NCBI RefSeq assembly: GCF_025837155.1
Contig: NZ_CP107549.1
Coordinates: 3,596,001-3,660,000 of the forward strand
Origin: Pseudomonas sp. Z8(2022)
GTDB taxonomy: Bacteria; Pseudomonadota; Gammaproteobacteria; Pseudomonadales; Pseudomonadaceae
Direction: 5' to 3'
DNA length: 64,000 bases
Part shown: positions 26,185 through 37,343 of the stretch, piece by piece
Layout of the letters: each line of letters opens with the position of its first letter
How positions within the stretch are numbered: position 1 is the first letter of the stretch
Made by a program: the position numbers and the translations under genes
The notes under the pieces: generated by a model
What the model saw: the letters and a program-made list of their open reading frames with translations, nothing else
Told to the model about the DNA's origin: nothing
Database searches by the model: none

Positions 26185-28458
26185 TTAGAAGGTCAGTTCG
26201 GTGGTGAACATCGCCGAGCGTGGTGTACCGAGGCGGGCACGGGCACCACTGTTGTTCAACGACTCGATGTACTCCTTGTCGAACAGGTTATACACATTCA
26301 GACGCAGGTTGACGTTCTTGTTTAAACGGTACGCGGCCATGGCATCCGCGACCCAAAAGGACGGAATCACCGGCATGTTCTGCGTGCTCGTATCGACACC
26401 GGAGGCAATGACCCGATCCTGCTCGGACACGTAGCGGGCGCCACCGCCCAGGGTCAGGTCCCCCAGTGTATAGGACGTCCACAGCGTCGCGGTCAGATCC
26501 GGCGACCAACGCACTCCGGTGTTCTGGCTCACCGTGTTGTTGTTGGCGCTGAAGCTGGCTTGGTCGAGCTGCTTGGTGTTCATCTGGGCAACACCCGCGG
26601 ACACTTGCCAGAAGTTGGTGAGCTGACCGACCACACCCAACTCCACGCCTTCGACGCGGGTCTTGCCTTCCTGGAAGTAACGGGCAGCGAAGGAGTCATA
26701 GCTGACCTGATTCTCGTTCTCCGTGCGGTAGGCTGCCAGGGTCACCGCCAGGCGCTGATCCAGCAGGTCCCACTTGGTACCGACTTCCACATGCCGGGTT
26801 TCCTGTGGCTCCAGACCGACCTGCTCATTGGACGAGGAAGCCGCCGAATCGGCCACCAAAGCAAAGTTGCCGCTGCCAGGCGGGGTCATCGAATTGGCGA
26901 ACGACAGATAGATGCTGCCATTCTCCTGCGGCTTGAACACCACGCCGGCGTTCCAGCTGGTCAGGTCACCCGACTCATAGCCGCTGCCCGGTACACGGGC
27001 GTTCGAGGCGATTGCGACGCTATCGGTTTCCGTGCGGAAATGCTCGAAGCGTACACCGCCGTTGAGCGCCCACTGCTCATTCAGGTGCAGGGTGTCGAAG
27101 ACATAGAGCGCTGCGGTCTTGGTCTCGCCGTCGGTATAGGCGCCGGTCTTGTAGGGATCGCCAAGGGCATCATGGGCGTTCGGGTCATACAGATTCCCCG
27201 GTGGCAGCGGCACCGCCGGATAGGCCACACCATCGATGGTCTGAGCGGAGGTGGCGTAACTGCGATTGAGCTGTTTCTCGCGCATCAACTCAAGGCCTGC
27301 AGCCAGCTCATTGCGCAGGCCGAAGGTATCGAACTGAGCATTCATGCTGGTCTGGTTCGCGAGAATCTCGTTCTCCTGATCGACCACCTGACGGCTGCGC
27401 GCCACAGTCCAGTCCGCCGGGTTGGTAGAGCCATTGGCATTCAGCGCGTTGATGCCGGTGAGAATGCGGTCGTTGTTGCTGCGCCCCCAGCGGGAGAGGT
27501 TGCGCAGGGTCAGAGCCTCGTTGACGTCGTGCTCGACCTTGAGGGTGAACATGTCGCCATCGATGCGCTCGTAATCGCCCTTGGCCCCGTAATAGTTTTC
27601 GCGATCGACCTTGCCGCCCGCGTTCAGGGCCGCGTTGGCGTTATAGAAGCCGCTCATGCCGATGGTCGGGATGCCGCCGTCGGGTGTGTTGTCCTGACGT
27701 ACATGCTGGGAATACAGGTACACACGGGTGTCAGTATCCAGGCCGAAGGCAATCGACGGCGCCACGCCATAGCTGCTGTTGTCCACGTAATCGCGACCGT
27801 CCACGTCACCGGCGCGGCGCATCAGATTCAGGCGTAAAGCCGAGCTCTCACCCAGTTGGCGGTTGATGTCGACGGTGAGATTGCTCTTGTCGGCGGTACC
27901 GTAGCCGAGGGTGACGAAAGTTTCGTCGTTCAGGGTTGGCAACTTGGAAATCAGATTGATATAGCCGGAGGACGCGCCACGGCCGATGTCGGAGCCGGCG
28001 GCGCCCTTGACCACCTCCACCTGCTCGAGGTTGAACACGTCACGACTGACCGCACCGAGATCACGCACGCCGTCCACGAAAGTCGATTGCTGGGTGGAAA
28101 AACCGCGCATCATGAAAGTGTCGCCAGCGGAGGTGTTGCCGTTCTCGCCGAGCTGCATGGTGATGCCGGGCGTATTGCGCAGCGCTTCCATCAGGCTGTT
28201 GGCGCCCTGCTCGCGCAGCATCTCCTTCTTGATCACCTGCACGGTCTTGGGCGTATCCAGCAACGGCTGAGTCAGCTTGGTGTTGGCGCTCTTGTCAGCC
28301 TTGTAAGGCACTTCCGCCTTGGAGGTCACCACCATTTCGGGCAGATCCACACTGGATTCACCATCACTGGTCTGGGCAGCCGCCAGCGCCGGCAGAGTTG
28401 CCGCGATCAGTGCAGCGAGGTGATTGACGTGATGGTGCTTGCGACTACGGATTGTCAT
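26185..28458 (-). CDS. piuA: TonB-dependent catecholate siderophore receptor PiuA
   Basis: 757-aa outer-membrane receptor of the Fiu/PiuA type. The signal peptide ends near residue 29 (LPALAAAQ). The TonB-box-like EMVVTSK is at about 41-47; the plug contains DTPKTVQVIKKEMLREQGA, FMMRGFSTQQSTFVDGVRD and LEQVEVVKGAAG. The barrel ends in the expected phenylalanine (FTTELTF). In P. aeruginosa PiuA is a route for catechol compounds, including siderophore-linked beta-lactams. A good Fur-box match is about 90 bp upstream. piuC and the flavin dehydrogenase follow in the same direction. Confidence 0.93.
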   Translation of the reverse strand: MTIRSRKHHHVNHLAALIAATLPALAAAQTSDGESSVDLPEMVVTSKAEVPYKADKSANTKLTQPLLDTPKTVQVIKKEMLREQGANSLMEALRNTPGITMQLGENGNTSAGDTFMMRGFSTQQSTFVDGVRDLGAVSRDVFNLEQVEVVKGAAGSDIGRGASSGYINLISKLPTLNDETFVTLGYGTADKSNLTVDINRQLGESSALRLNLMRRAGDVDGRDYVDNSSYGVAPSIAFGLDTDTRVYLYSQHVRQDNTPDGGIPTIGMSGFYNANAALNAGGKVDRENYYGAKGDYERIDGDMFTLKVEHDVNEALTLRNLSRWGRSNNDRILTGINALNANGSTNPADWTVARSRQVVDQENEILANQTSMNAQFDTFGLRNELAAGLELMREKQLNRSYATSAQTIDGVAYPAVPLPPGNLYDPNAHDALGDPYKTGAYTDGETKTAALYVFDTLHLNEQWALNGGVRFEHFRTETDSVAIASNARVPGSGYESGDLTSWNAGVVFKPQENGSIYLSFANSMTPPGSGNFALVADSAASSSNEQVGLEPQETRHVEVGTKWDLLDQRLAVTLAAYRTENENQVSYDSFAARYFQEGKTRVEGVELGVVGQLTNFWQVSAGVAQMNTKQLDQASFSANNNTVSQNTGVRWSPDLTATLWTSYTLGDLTLGGGARYVSEQDRVIASGVDTSTQNMPVIPSFWVADAMAAYRLNKNVNLRLNVYNLFDKEYIESLNNSGARARLGTPRSAMFTTELTF

Positions 28459-28545
28459 GGATATCCCCAGGTTGGAAAGGCCGCTTTCCTGGCGTTGCAA
28501 GAGATAACGCAACAGGAAGTAACAAATGCTGAACTAAGCGGCACG

Positions 28546-28558
28546 AATGCTAATCACT
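28546..28558 (-). promoter_or_regulatory. Fur box upstream of piuA
   Basis: AATGCTAATCACT matches AATGATAATCATT, the core of the Fur consensus, at 11 of 13 positions. It lies 88 bp before the piuA ATG, in the place expected for the promoter, and suggests repression by Fe(II)-Fur. Confidence 0.7.
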
Positions 28559-28560
28559 CT

Positions 28561-28589
28561 TAAATGCATTGGCAATACACATGCATTTA
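28561..28589. repeat. 8-bp inverted repeat TAAATGCA / TGCATTTA
   Basis: Perfect arms TAAATGCA (28561-28568) and TGCATTTA (28582-28589) are separated by 13 bp and lie directly upstream of the Fur box of piuA. They could be an operator for an additional regulator. The sequence here is clearly richer in A+T than the genes around it. Confidence 0.6.
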
Positions 28590-28743
28590 CATGTTTCAGC
28601 CGCAGTTCCCGATGTCCATCTGCATCTACAAAAAAGGCCACCTGAAAATGCCTGAGATAGAGCGGGCGAGACTCATCCAAAACCAAATTGATGTCGCATC
28701 ACAGAGGCTGCTGTACAACCGCGAAAAAGCCGGCCCCAAATGC

Positions 28744-28770
28744 AAAAACCCGCCGAAAGGCGGGTTTTTT
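28744..28770 (-). terminator. Bidirectional rho-independent terminator after speC
   Basis: CCCGCC and GGCGGG pair around a GAAA tetraloop, with five A on the left and six T on the right. It sits 13 bp after the speC stop codon and also shields piuA's promoter region. Confidence 0.93.
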
Positions 28771-28782
28771 ATCGAGGCGTCC

Positions 28783-29946
28783 TTACAGGTAATAGGACTT
28801 CAGCGGTGGGAAACCGTTGAACTCCACCGCGCTGTAGCTGGTGGTGTAGGCACCGGTGGAGAGCCAGTACAGGCGGTCGCCGCTGGCCAGGTTGAGCGGC
28901 AGACCGTACTTGTAGTGCTCATACATGATGTCGGCGCTGTCGCAGGTTGGGCCGGCGATCACCACCTCTTCCATCTCGCCCTTCTTCTCGGTCCAGATGG
29001 GGAACTTGATCGACTCGTCCATGGTTTCGATCAGGCCACTGAACTTGCCCACATCGGCATAGACCCAGCGTTCGACGGCGGTACGCGACTTGCGCGCAAC
29101 CAGCACGACTTCCGAGACCAGCACACCAGCGTTGGCGATCAGCGAACGGCCCGGTTCGAGGATGATTTCCGGCAGATCATCACCGAAATCCTCGCGGAGG
29201 AAGCGGGTGATTTCCTCGGCGTAGGTCTCCAGGTCGTTGGTGCGCTGGATGTAGTTGGCCGGGAAGCCGCCACCCATGTTGATCATCTGCAGGCTGATGC
29301 CGTCTTCTTCCTTCAGGCGCTCGAAGATCACCTTGACCTTGGCGATGGCCGCATCCCATACATCGATATCACGCTGCTGCGAACCGACGTGGAAGGAAAT
29401 GCCATAGGGCACCAGACCCAGTTGCTTGGCCAGTATCAGCAGGTCCAGCGCCATGTCCGGCTGGCAGCCGAACTTGCGCGACAGCGGCCAGTCGGCACTT
29501 GTGGAGCCTTCGGTGAGGATGCGCACGTAGATCTTCGAGCCCGGCGCAGCCTTGGCGATGTTGCGCAGATCGGCTTCGGAGTCGGTGGCGAACAGGCGCA
29601 CGCCTTTCTCGTAGAAATAGCGGATGTCACGGGACTTCTTGATGGTGTTGCCGTAGCTGATGCGCTCCGGGCCGACGCCAGTGGCCATCACCTTGTCCAG
29701 CTCGTAGATCGAGGCGATGTCGAAGTTCGAGCCCTTGTCGCGCAGCAGCTCGATGATCTCGACCGCCGGGTTGGCCTTGACCGCGTAATAGATCTTGGCG
29801 AACGGGAAGCAGTTGCCCAGCTGGTCGTAGGCGTCGGCGATGATCTGCCGGTCGATCACCACGAAGGGGGTTTCGTGCTGATCGGCAAATGCCTTCATGC
29901 GTTGGAAAGTAGCGGGTGCGTAGTAGTCTTCGACCTTGATCGACAT
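28783..29946 (-). CDS. speC: Ornithine decarboxylase (PLP, alanine-racemase fold)
   Basis: 387-aa PLP enzyme making putrescine from ornithine, the entry step to polyamines. The PLP lysine is in YYAVKANP (~residue 46), the glycine-rich phosphate loop in NMGGGFPA (~225) and the active-site cysteine in GPTCDSADIMY (~325). Length equals the P. aeruginosa SpeC as I recall it. The start at 29946 (MSIKVEDYY) is preferred over an upstream in-frame ATG. A lysine-decarboxylating variant of the fold is possible. It is a single-gene unit with its own terminator, standing between the PepSY flavoreductase gene and piuA. Confidence 0.92.
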   Translation of the reverse strand: MSIKVEDYYAPATFQRMKAFADQHETPFVVIDRQIIADAYDQLGNCFPFAKIYYAVKANPAVEIIELLRDKGSNFDIASIYELDKVMATGVGPERISYGNTIKKSRDIRYFYEKGVRLFATDSEADLRNIAKAAPGSKIYVRILTEGSTSADWPLSRKFGCQPDMALDLLILAKQLGLVPYGISFHVGSQQRDIDVWDAAIAKVKVIFERLKEEDGISLQMINMGGGFPANYIQRTNDLETYAEEITRFLREDFGDDLPEIILEPGRSLIANAGVLVSEVVLVARKSRTAVERWVYADVGKFSGLIETMDESIKFPIWTEKKGEMEEVVIAGPTCDSADIMYEHYKYGLPLNLASGDRLYWLSTGAYTTSYSAVEFNGFPPLKSYYL

Positions 29947-30378
29947 GCTGGGGACTCCAATGGCAAAACCGGGAACACATGGATTCGGGCAGCGAAACAC
30001 CTGACAGGTTCCGCTGCGTGTCGGGGGTGGCCGCGCAACGCGCAAGCCTGAACGTCTGACAGTTTCCCCACTTTGGTTCGCCTACTTCCCAAGGCATGTC
30101 GCCGAGCATCGCTGATCGCGGTGGGCCACCAGCGATCTCTCGTCGTCAGTACTTGAGCCGGATGGATCGTTTCCAGCATGGACGTTCGGGCGCGGACTTT
30201 AAGACCATGCGCCCGTCAGATCAACCGGAAATTCCTGCTAATTTCGGCTCGTTCCGGATATCACACAAAACGTTCTGAAATGCTGAACAGGCGGGGCTTA
30301 CAGCCAATCTGGCGCAGCCTCTTTTCAGTGCCGTTGCAGCACCTCGGGCGAGCGGCCTGCACCGCTCGCCCACACCCC
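29947..30378. other. Intergenic region upstream of speC
   Basis: No gene is seen in this 430-bp stretch. It should contain the speC promoter and leader. A 10-bp perfect hairpin lies at 30346-30371, near the end of the PepSY flavoreductase gene. No riboswitch or small RNA could be recognised by eye. Confidence 0.55.
30346..30371 (-). terminator. Terminator-like hairpin after the PepSY flavoreductase gene
   Basis: GGGCGAGCGG (30346-30355) and CCGCTCGCCC (30362-30371) form a perfect 10-bp stem with a 6-base loop 8 bp beyond the stop codon. No T run follows on the minus strand, so it may act as an RNA 3' end stabiliser or an inefficient terminator. Confidence 0.5.
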
Positions 30379-32907
30379 TCAATAGACGTCGCGGCGATAG
30401 CGACCTTCCTCGACCAGATCCTGCACCGTCTCGTCGCCAAGCAGCTCGCGCAGGGCTGCATCGACGCCACCGGCCATGCCGTGCAGGCTGCCGCAGACAT
30501 AGATTGCCGCGCCCTCGGCCAGCCACGCATGCAGGCGCTCGCGCTGCTCGCGCAGCAGGTCCTGCACGTAGCGCTTGTCGGCCTGATCGCGGGAGAACGC
30601 CAGATCCAGATGCTGCAGTTCACCGGTCTCCAGTGCCGCCTGCAGCTCGTCGCCACAGAAGAAATCACAGGCGCGATTGCGCTCACCGAACAGCAGCCAG
30701 TTGCGCCCCTGCCCCGCCAGCGAGCGTGCCCGCAACAGCGAACGCAGCCCGGCCAGCCCCGTGCCGTTGCCGATCAGAATCAATGGGCGATCATCCTCCG
30801 GCAGATGGAAGGCACTGTTGCGGCGCACCCGCGCCACAAGCTGGCCGCCTTCGGGCAGATACTCGGTCAGCCAGCCGGAGCCCAAACCCAGGCTGCCATC
30901 GGCCTGCACCGCCTGACGAACGATCAGCTGCAGCACGCCATCGGCGGCTACGGAAGCGATGGAATACTCACGCGTATCCAGCGGCACCAGCGCGTCGACC
31001 AGCGCCTGGGCGTGCAGCCCGACCAGATGAGCGAAGCTGTCCGGCAACTGACGTTCAGCCAGGGCTTCGCGCAGGCTGGTCGCCTGGCCATCGAGCGTCA
31101 CCGGCTCGAAGCCCTCGAAAGCGGAATGCTGCAGCCAGCCCTGCACAGTGGCCGGGGCATGGCGCGGACGAACCTCGAGGATGTCGCCGGCTTGCCAGGC
31201 GTTCCGCGCTGCAGGCGTCAGACCAAGCAGGAACGCCGGCGCGCCCTGGCTGCCAGGGTTGAGCAGGCGCCGCTCGATCAACGTCCAGCTCTGCCAGGGC
31301 GCCTGCTCGAAACGTGCCGGAGCGGCGCCGGTCAGCTCGCTCAAGTGCTGCTGCCAGCGTTGCAGTGCGGCCTGGTCGGCTCCATCCACCTCGACGCTGT
31401 CGAACAGACGCTGCGCGCCCTGCAAACCCAGCCAGTCGCTGACACGCCGGGCGAAACCGCAGAAGTGCTGGTACTGCCGGTCGCCCAGTGCCAGCACGGC
31501 GTAGCTCAGCTGACCGAGCGGCACGGCGCCACCGAGCACCTTACGCTCGAAGCCCTGCGCGGCGTCCGGCGCCTCGCCGTCACCGAAGGTACTGACCACG
31601 AACAGCGCCTTGCGCGTCTGCCGCAGGCTGTCGGCGTCGAGACGTGACAGCGGTTCGACCCGCACCGGAATACCGGCCGCCTGCAACTGCCCGGCGCTCT
31701 GCCAGGCCAGTTGTTCGGCAAAGCCGCTCTGACTGGCAAAGCCGACCAACCAGCCGCCTGCCGCATCTTCATCCTTGATCGAACGGCGCGCGGCCAGTGC
31801 TGCGCGCTTCTTGCGCCGACGATCCAGGTACAGCAGCCAGCCTGTCACGAAGAACAGCGGCATCGCTCCGGTGGCCAGCATCATCAGAATGCGCCCCGGC
31901 ATGCCGAAGTACTCACCGACGTGCAGCGCGTAGATGCTGGTCAGCAACTGCGCCTTGAAGCTCTTGTCGGCGTAGCGCTCGTGGCGGCTGATCGCGCCGC
32001 TTTGCGGATCGACCTGGAACTGGTTGAAGGCACGTACATGGTCAGCCCCTTCGAGCATGTAGAAGACGCTGGCAGGTTGTCCGGCCACCGGCGGCAGACG
32101 CAGGTTCCAGGCCACCAGCTTGGGCCCCGCGGTCTGCTGGATGCTCTGCCACACAGCGTCGTAGTCGACTTCGGGGGCCGGACCTCTGGGCGCCTCACGA
32201 CCACCGCGACCACGGCCTTCGCGCTTTTCCTGCGGTGAATCGGAGAGCATGCGCGTCAGCCCCTCACGGTACCAGTCATAGGACCAATACAAGCCGGTGA
32301 GTCCGGCACAGAGGTAGAACAGCAACGCCCAGGTGCCGGCAACGGCATGCAGGTCCCAGTTGAAGCTGCGGCCTTTCTTCTTCCAGTCGAAGGTCAGCCA
32401 GGTACGCCAGTTCAGCACCTTGCGCGGCCAGCGCAGATACAGGCCGGACAGGCAGAAGAAGATCAGTGCCAGGGTGCTGGCCGCGGTGATCTGCTTGCCC
32501 ACTTCGCCCATGGACAGGAAGCGGTGCAGCATCAGCATCAGGTGAAAGAAGTCCTGGCCAGCGGGTTCGGCCAGCACCTCACCGGTGTAGGGATCGAAGA
32601 CGACACGCGGCCCGCGTCGTTCGCCTGGCGGCGGGGCGAGAAAGGCCATGCCCGGCCCCTCGTGTCGACTGTCGACCCCCAGTCCGGTAACGCGATCAGC
32701 GGTGGCGGCTTCGATCCGCGCAACCAGTTCACCCGGCGGAAGGTGGCCCTGCTCGCCTGGCTGGATCTGCCAGCGCTCGGTGTTGAGCGCCCGAATGATC
32801 TCGCCCTCGAAGCTGTAGAGAGCACCGGTAATACCCATGACGGCCAGCACCAGACCGGCGCTGATGCCAAAGAACCAATGCAACTGGAAGATGATTTTCT
32901 TGAACAC
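30379..32907 (-). CDS. PepSY-domain membrane flavoreductase (PiuB-like)
   Basis: 842-aa fusion. The N-terminal ~370 residues are a PepSY-associated membrane domain with about four helices (first at ~5-27, [14 protein letters not shown]). A flavodoxin-like domain follows ([15 protein letters not shown] near 385), then an FAD/NADPH reductase module as in CysJ (RREYSIA-like TREYSIASV near 645, [13 protein letters not shown] near 710, C-terminal GRYRRDVY). It likely passes electrons from NADPH across the inner membrane to reduce ferric siderophores. The start is taken as the GTG at 32907, since no ATG fits. P. aeruginosa PA4513 next to piuA is, from memory, the same kind of protein (piuB). Confidence 0.88.
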   Translation of the reverse strand: MFKKIIFQLHWFFGISAGLVLAVMGITGALYSFEGEIIRALNTERWQIQPGEQGHLPPGELVARIEAATADRVTGLGVDSRHEGPGMAFLAPPPGERRGPRVVFDPYTGEVLAEPAGQDFFHLMLMLHRFLSMGEVGKQITAASTLALIFFCLSGLYLRWPRKVLNWRTWLTFDWKKKGRSFNWDLHAVAGTWALLFYLCAGLTGLYWSYDWYREGLTRMLSDSPQEKREGRGRGGREAPRGPAPEVDYDAVWQSIQQTAGPKLVAWNLRLPPVAGQPASVFYMLEGADHVRAFNQFQVDPQSGAISRHERYADKSFKAQLLTSIYALHVGEYFGMPGRILMMLATGAMPLFFVTGWLLYLDRRRKKRAALAARRSIKDEDAAGGWLVGFASQSGFAEQLAWQSAGQLQAAGIPVRVEPLSRLDADSLRQTRKALFVVSTFGDGEAPDAAQGFERKVLGGAVPLGQLSYAVLALGDRQYQHFCGFARRVSDWLGLQGAQRLFDSVEVDGADQAALQRWQQHLSELTGAAPARFEQAPWQSWTLIERRLLNPGSQGAPAFLLGLTPAARNAWQAGDILEVRPRHAPATVQGWLQHSAFEGFEPVTLDGQATSLREALAERQLPDSFAHLVGLHAQALVDALVPLDTREYSIASVAADGVLQLIVRQAVQADGSLGLGSGWLTEYLPEGGQLVARVRRNSAFHLPEDDRPLILIGNGTGLAGLRSLLRARSLAGQGRNWLLFGERNRACDFFCGDELQAALETGELQHLDLAFSRDQADKRYVQDLLREQRERLHAWLAEGAAIYVCGSLHGMAGGVDAALRELLGDETVQDLVEEGRYRRDVY

Positions 32908-32957
32908 GACGGAGCCACCCTTACCCTGACCCACTACCACGGGCGGCCACTCTATAT

Positions 32958-32980
32958 GGGAATAATTTTCATAACCATTC
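32958..32980 (-). promoter_or_regulatory. Possible Fur box upstream of the PepSY flavoreductase
   Basis: The A+T-rich stretch GGGAATAATTTTCATAACC and its flanks match the Fur core AATGATAATCATT at about 9 of 13 positions. It lies 50-70 bp before the GTG start. The match is weak, but iron control fits the gene. Confidence 0.4.
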
Positions 32981-33082
32981 CTTTACGAGATATTTACGCA
33001 TTATCTGACCCACCAGCGCGCCACCTGAAAGCCTGACTGCAAACCCGATAGGCGTGCCTCCGCCAGCGTCGCCAGTTATCGG

Positions 33083-33088
33083 TATAAT
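33083..33088 (+). promoter_or_regulatory. Probable -10 box of prfC
   Basis: A consensus TATAAT lies 54 bp before the prfC ATG. No good -35 is seen at 16-18 bp, so the start site is tentative. Confidence 0.5.
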
Positions 33089-33141
33089 CGCCAGCTTTTC
33101 GGGCCAGGGCGCCCTCAACGATTCAATCCAGGCACACATTC

Positions 33142-34725
<1,584 letters not shown>

Positions 34726-34733
34726 CGCTTCGA

Positions 34734-34758
34734 ACAAGGCCCGCTCTGCGGGCCTTGT
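34734..34758. terminator. Bidirectional terminator between prfC and gcd
   Basis: ACAAGGCCCGC (34734-34744) and GCGGGCCTTGT (34748-34758) form a perfect 11-bp stem with a TCT loop. It lies 8 bp after the prfC stop and 5 bp after the convergent gcd stop. Confidence 0.85.
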
Positions 34759-34763
34759 TGTCT

Positions 34764-37163
34764 CTACTCCTCCTCCAGCGTCCAGGCCACCAGTGAATCG
34801 CCCAGGCGCGTGCCGAACGAGCCGTGCCCGCCGGCCATCACCACCACATACTGCTTGCCGGTCTTTTCCGAGACGTAGCTCATCGGCGTCGCCTGGCCAC
34901 CTGCCGGCAATCTGTCCTTCCACAGCTCTTCGCCGGTGCGCAGGTCGTAGGCACGCAGGTAGTAGTCCAGCGTACCGCTGAGAAAGCCCAGGCCACTGGC
35001 GGTGACCAGCGGCCCGCCGAGCGCCGGTACGCCCACCGTCAGAGGAATGCCGAGCGGAGCACTGTCACGGCTGGTGCCGTTCTTGCGCTGCCAGACCTTT
35101 TCCATGCTGCGCAGGTCGACCGCCGTGACAGAACCCCATGGCGGCGCCTGGCAAGGCAGCCCCAGCGGCGACAGGAAAGGCTCCAGGCTGACCATGTAAG
35201 GCGCACCGAGGTTGGGTTGCAAACCACGTTCACTGCCCCCGGATCCGGGACGCTCGTCACCCGCCTTGCGCTTGACCAGCCGCGACACGAACGCCAGGTA
35301 GTTGGGGGCCCCAAAGAGGATCTGCCGCTGCGGATCGACTGCCACCGAGGGCCAGTTGAACACGCCGACGTTGCCCGGATAGATCAGCGAGCCCTGCTCC
35401 GACGGCGGAGTGAAGTCACCCTCATACCGCAGCTGGTGGAACTGGATGCGGCAGATCAGCTGATCGAATGGCGTTCCGCCCCACATGTCGCGCTCATGCA
35501 GTGGTTCATCCGGGGCATAGGTGAGTTTCGATGCCGGCTGGGTCGGTGCGGTGAAGTCGCCTTCAACGGCCCCCTGCGGCACCAGCAGCTCGTTGACCGG
35601 CACCACGGGCTCGCCGCTGCGCCGGTCCAGCACATACAGGTCGCCGCGCTTGGTCGGCTGGATGATCGCCGGCACCGCTCCATCGGGGCCGTCGATATCC
35701 ACCAGGGTGGGCTGGGACGGCAGGTCACGGTCCCACAGATCGTGATGCACGGTACGGAATTCCCAGCGAACCCGCCCGGTTTCCAGCTCCAGCGCCACCA
35801 GCGCCGCGGTGAAACGCTCGGCCTCGGGGCTTCGCGGCACGCCCCATTGATCGGGTGTCTGGTTGCCCATGGGAATGTAGACCAGGCCCAGCGCCTCATC
35901 CGCCGTGGCGATGGTCCAGGAGTTCGGTGTGCTGCGCACATAGGTCTCGCCAGCCGGCAGAGGCTCGGTGGCCTCGGGGCGGCCAGGATCGAAGTTCCAC
36001 ACCAGTTCACCACTGCGTACGTCATAGGCGCGGATCACCCCGCCCGGCGAATCCACCGAGCCGTTGTCGGTCACCGAACCGCCGACTATCACCAGCTTCT
36101 CGGTCACCACCGGCGGCGAGGTGGGCAGGTAGACGCCCAGGGCATCGTCGCCCAGGCCCACCTTGAGATCGACCATGCCGGCCGCACCGAAGTCCTCGCA
36201 GGGCTTGCCGTCATGCACATCGAGCGCGTAGAGCGTGGCATCGTTGGTCGGCAGGAAAAGCCGCTGAGTACAGCGCGGCGCCGCCGCTGATGACGATTGC
36301 GGCGCCTCGCCATCCTGAACCGCATTCATCGGACTGCCGTCGTGGTAAGCCAGGCCACGGCAGGTCATGTGCTGGTAATACTCGGCCTTACGATTGATCG
36401 CCGGATCGAAGCGCCAACGCTCCTCGCCGGTGTCGGCGTCCACGGCGATGGCGATGCTGTGCGGCGTACAGACGAACAGGTTGTCACCGACCTTCAGCGG
36501 CGTCACCTGGTTGGTAATCTCGCCTGGGTCGCCCTCACCCGGCAGGTCCCCCGTGTGAAACTCCCAGGCCTTCTTCAGCCGTCCGACATTGGCCGTGGTG
36601 ATCTGTTCGGCGCTGGTGTAGCGCTCGCCTCGCGACGAGCCGCCGTAAGCAGTCCATTGGCTGGCGGAGCGACTGGCTGTTCCCGCAGCGGCCATGCGCG
36701 ACTCGTCGAAGTAACCGGGCAGACGATGGTAATCCTGCGTCAGTGAATAGACCGCCATGCCCGCGCCCAGCAGCAGGCCGATACCCAGCAGCACGCTGGC
36801 ACCGTCACGCCAGGGCTGCCCAGGCGCGATGTGCCGGTTTACCCAGGGCAGCAGCAGCCACAGGCCGAGCACGCACCACAGGTCGATGCGCGGCGCCATT
36901 TGCCACCAGTCGAAACGCACCTCGTAAATTGTCCAGACCAGGCTCGCCAGCAGCACCAGGGCATACAACCACAGCGCCGCACGCTGGCGACGACGAATCA
37001 GCACGCCCACCAGCAGCAGGCCAATACCCGCCAGCAGGTAGTAGCAGGACCCGCCCAGCCACAGCAGATATGCGCCACCAAGCCCCAGCAGCGCGCCCAG
37101 AACGATAGCCGCCCAGGCCGTCAGTGTGATGCGCAGGGGCTGCGCGTAGTTGCTCTCGGTCAT
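34764..37163 (-). CDS. gcd: Membrane-bound PQQ-dependent glucose dehydrogenase
   Basis: 799-aa quinoprotein oxidising glucose to gluconate in the periplasm and passing electrons to ubiquinone. Five membrane helices occupy about the first 145 residues, followed by an eight-bladed propeller. WTAYGGSSRGERYTSAEQI (~171) opens the PQQ domain; VTPLKVGDNLFVCTPHS and GKPCEDFG follow, and conserved blade motifs such as TVHHDLWDRDLPSQPTLVDI (~495) and MPMSYVSEKTGKQYVVV-like TPMSYVSEKTGK (~765) match the Gcd family. It needs PQQ made elsewhere. In pseudomonads it feeds the gluconate/Entner-Doudoroff route and can solubilise mineral phosphate. Confidence 0.95.
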   Translation of the reverse strand: MTESNYAQPLRITLTAWAAIVLGALLGLGGAYLLWLGGSCYYLLAGIGLLLVGVLIRRRQRAALWLYALVLLASLVWTIYEVRFDWWQMAPRIDLWCVLGLWLLLPWVNRHIAPGQPWRDGASVLLGIGLLLGAGMAVYSLTQDYHRLPGYFDESRMAAAGTASRSASQWTAYGGSSRGERYTSAEQITTANVGRLKKAWEFHTGDLPGEGDPGEITNQVTPLKVGDNLFVCTPHSIAIAVDADTGEERWRFDPAINRKAEYYQHMTCRGLAYHDGSPMNAVQDGEAPQSSSAAAPRCTQRLFLPTNDATLYALDVHDGKPCEDFGAAGMVDLKVGLGDDALGVYLPTSPPVVTEKLVIVGGSVTDNGSVDSPGGVIRAYDVRSGELVWNFDPGRPEATEPLPAGETYVRSTPNSWTIATADEALGLVYIPMGNQTPDQWGVPRSPEAERFTAALVALELETGRVRWEFRTVHHDLWDRDLPSQPTLVDIDGPDGAVPAIIQPTKRGDLYVLDRRSGEPVVPVNELLVPQGAVEGDFTAPTQPASKLTYAPDEPLHERDMWGGTPFDQLICRIQFHQLRYEGDFTPPSEQGSLIYPGNVGVFNWPSVAVDPQRQILFGAPNYLAFVSRLVKRKAGDERPGSGGSERGLQPNLGAPYMVSLEPFLSPLGLPCQAPPWGSVTAVDLRSMEKVWQRKNGTSRDSAPLGIPLTVGVPALGGPLVTASGLGFLSGTLDYYLRAYDLRTGEELWKDRLPAGGQATPMSYVSEKTGKQYVVVMAGGHGSFGTRLGDSLVAWTLEEE

Positions 37164-37343
37164 TGCTCGCTCCCCGAAACACTGCCACTCAAAGATAGAA
37201 GCCGTGGACGGTGGATGCGAACTGAAGGTAAGAGTTCAGCGATTCTGCGGCAGCATGCGCGACAATCTGCGCAGCAGCGTCCTCCCCGCGTCGTCAGTGT
37301 TGGCATACAGTGACGCCTGAACCCGAGCTGCCCTGGAGCACCG

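Noticed and set aside
28564..30051. Long plus-strand open frame (495 codons) opposite speC
   Set aside because: It lies antisense to a clear ornithine decarboxylase with intact PLP motifs; long antisense frames are expected in GC-rich DNA, and its product shows no domain.
30178..31647. 489-codon plus-strand frame opposite the PepSY flavoreductase
   Set aside because: Gln/Ala/Arg-rich antisense product; the minus strand encodes recognisable flavodoxin and reductase domains.
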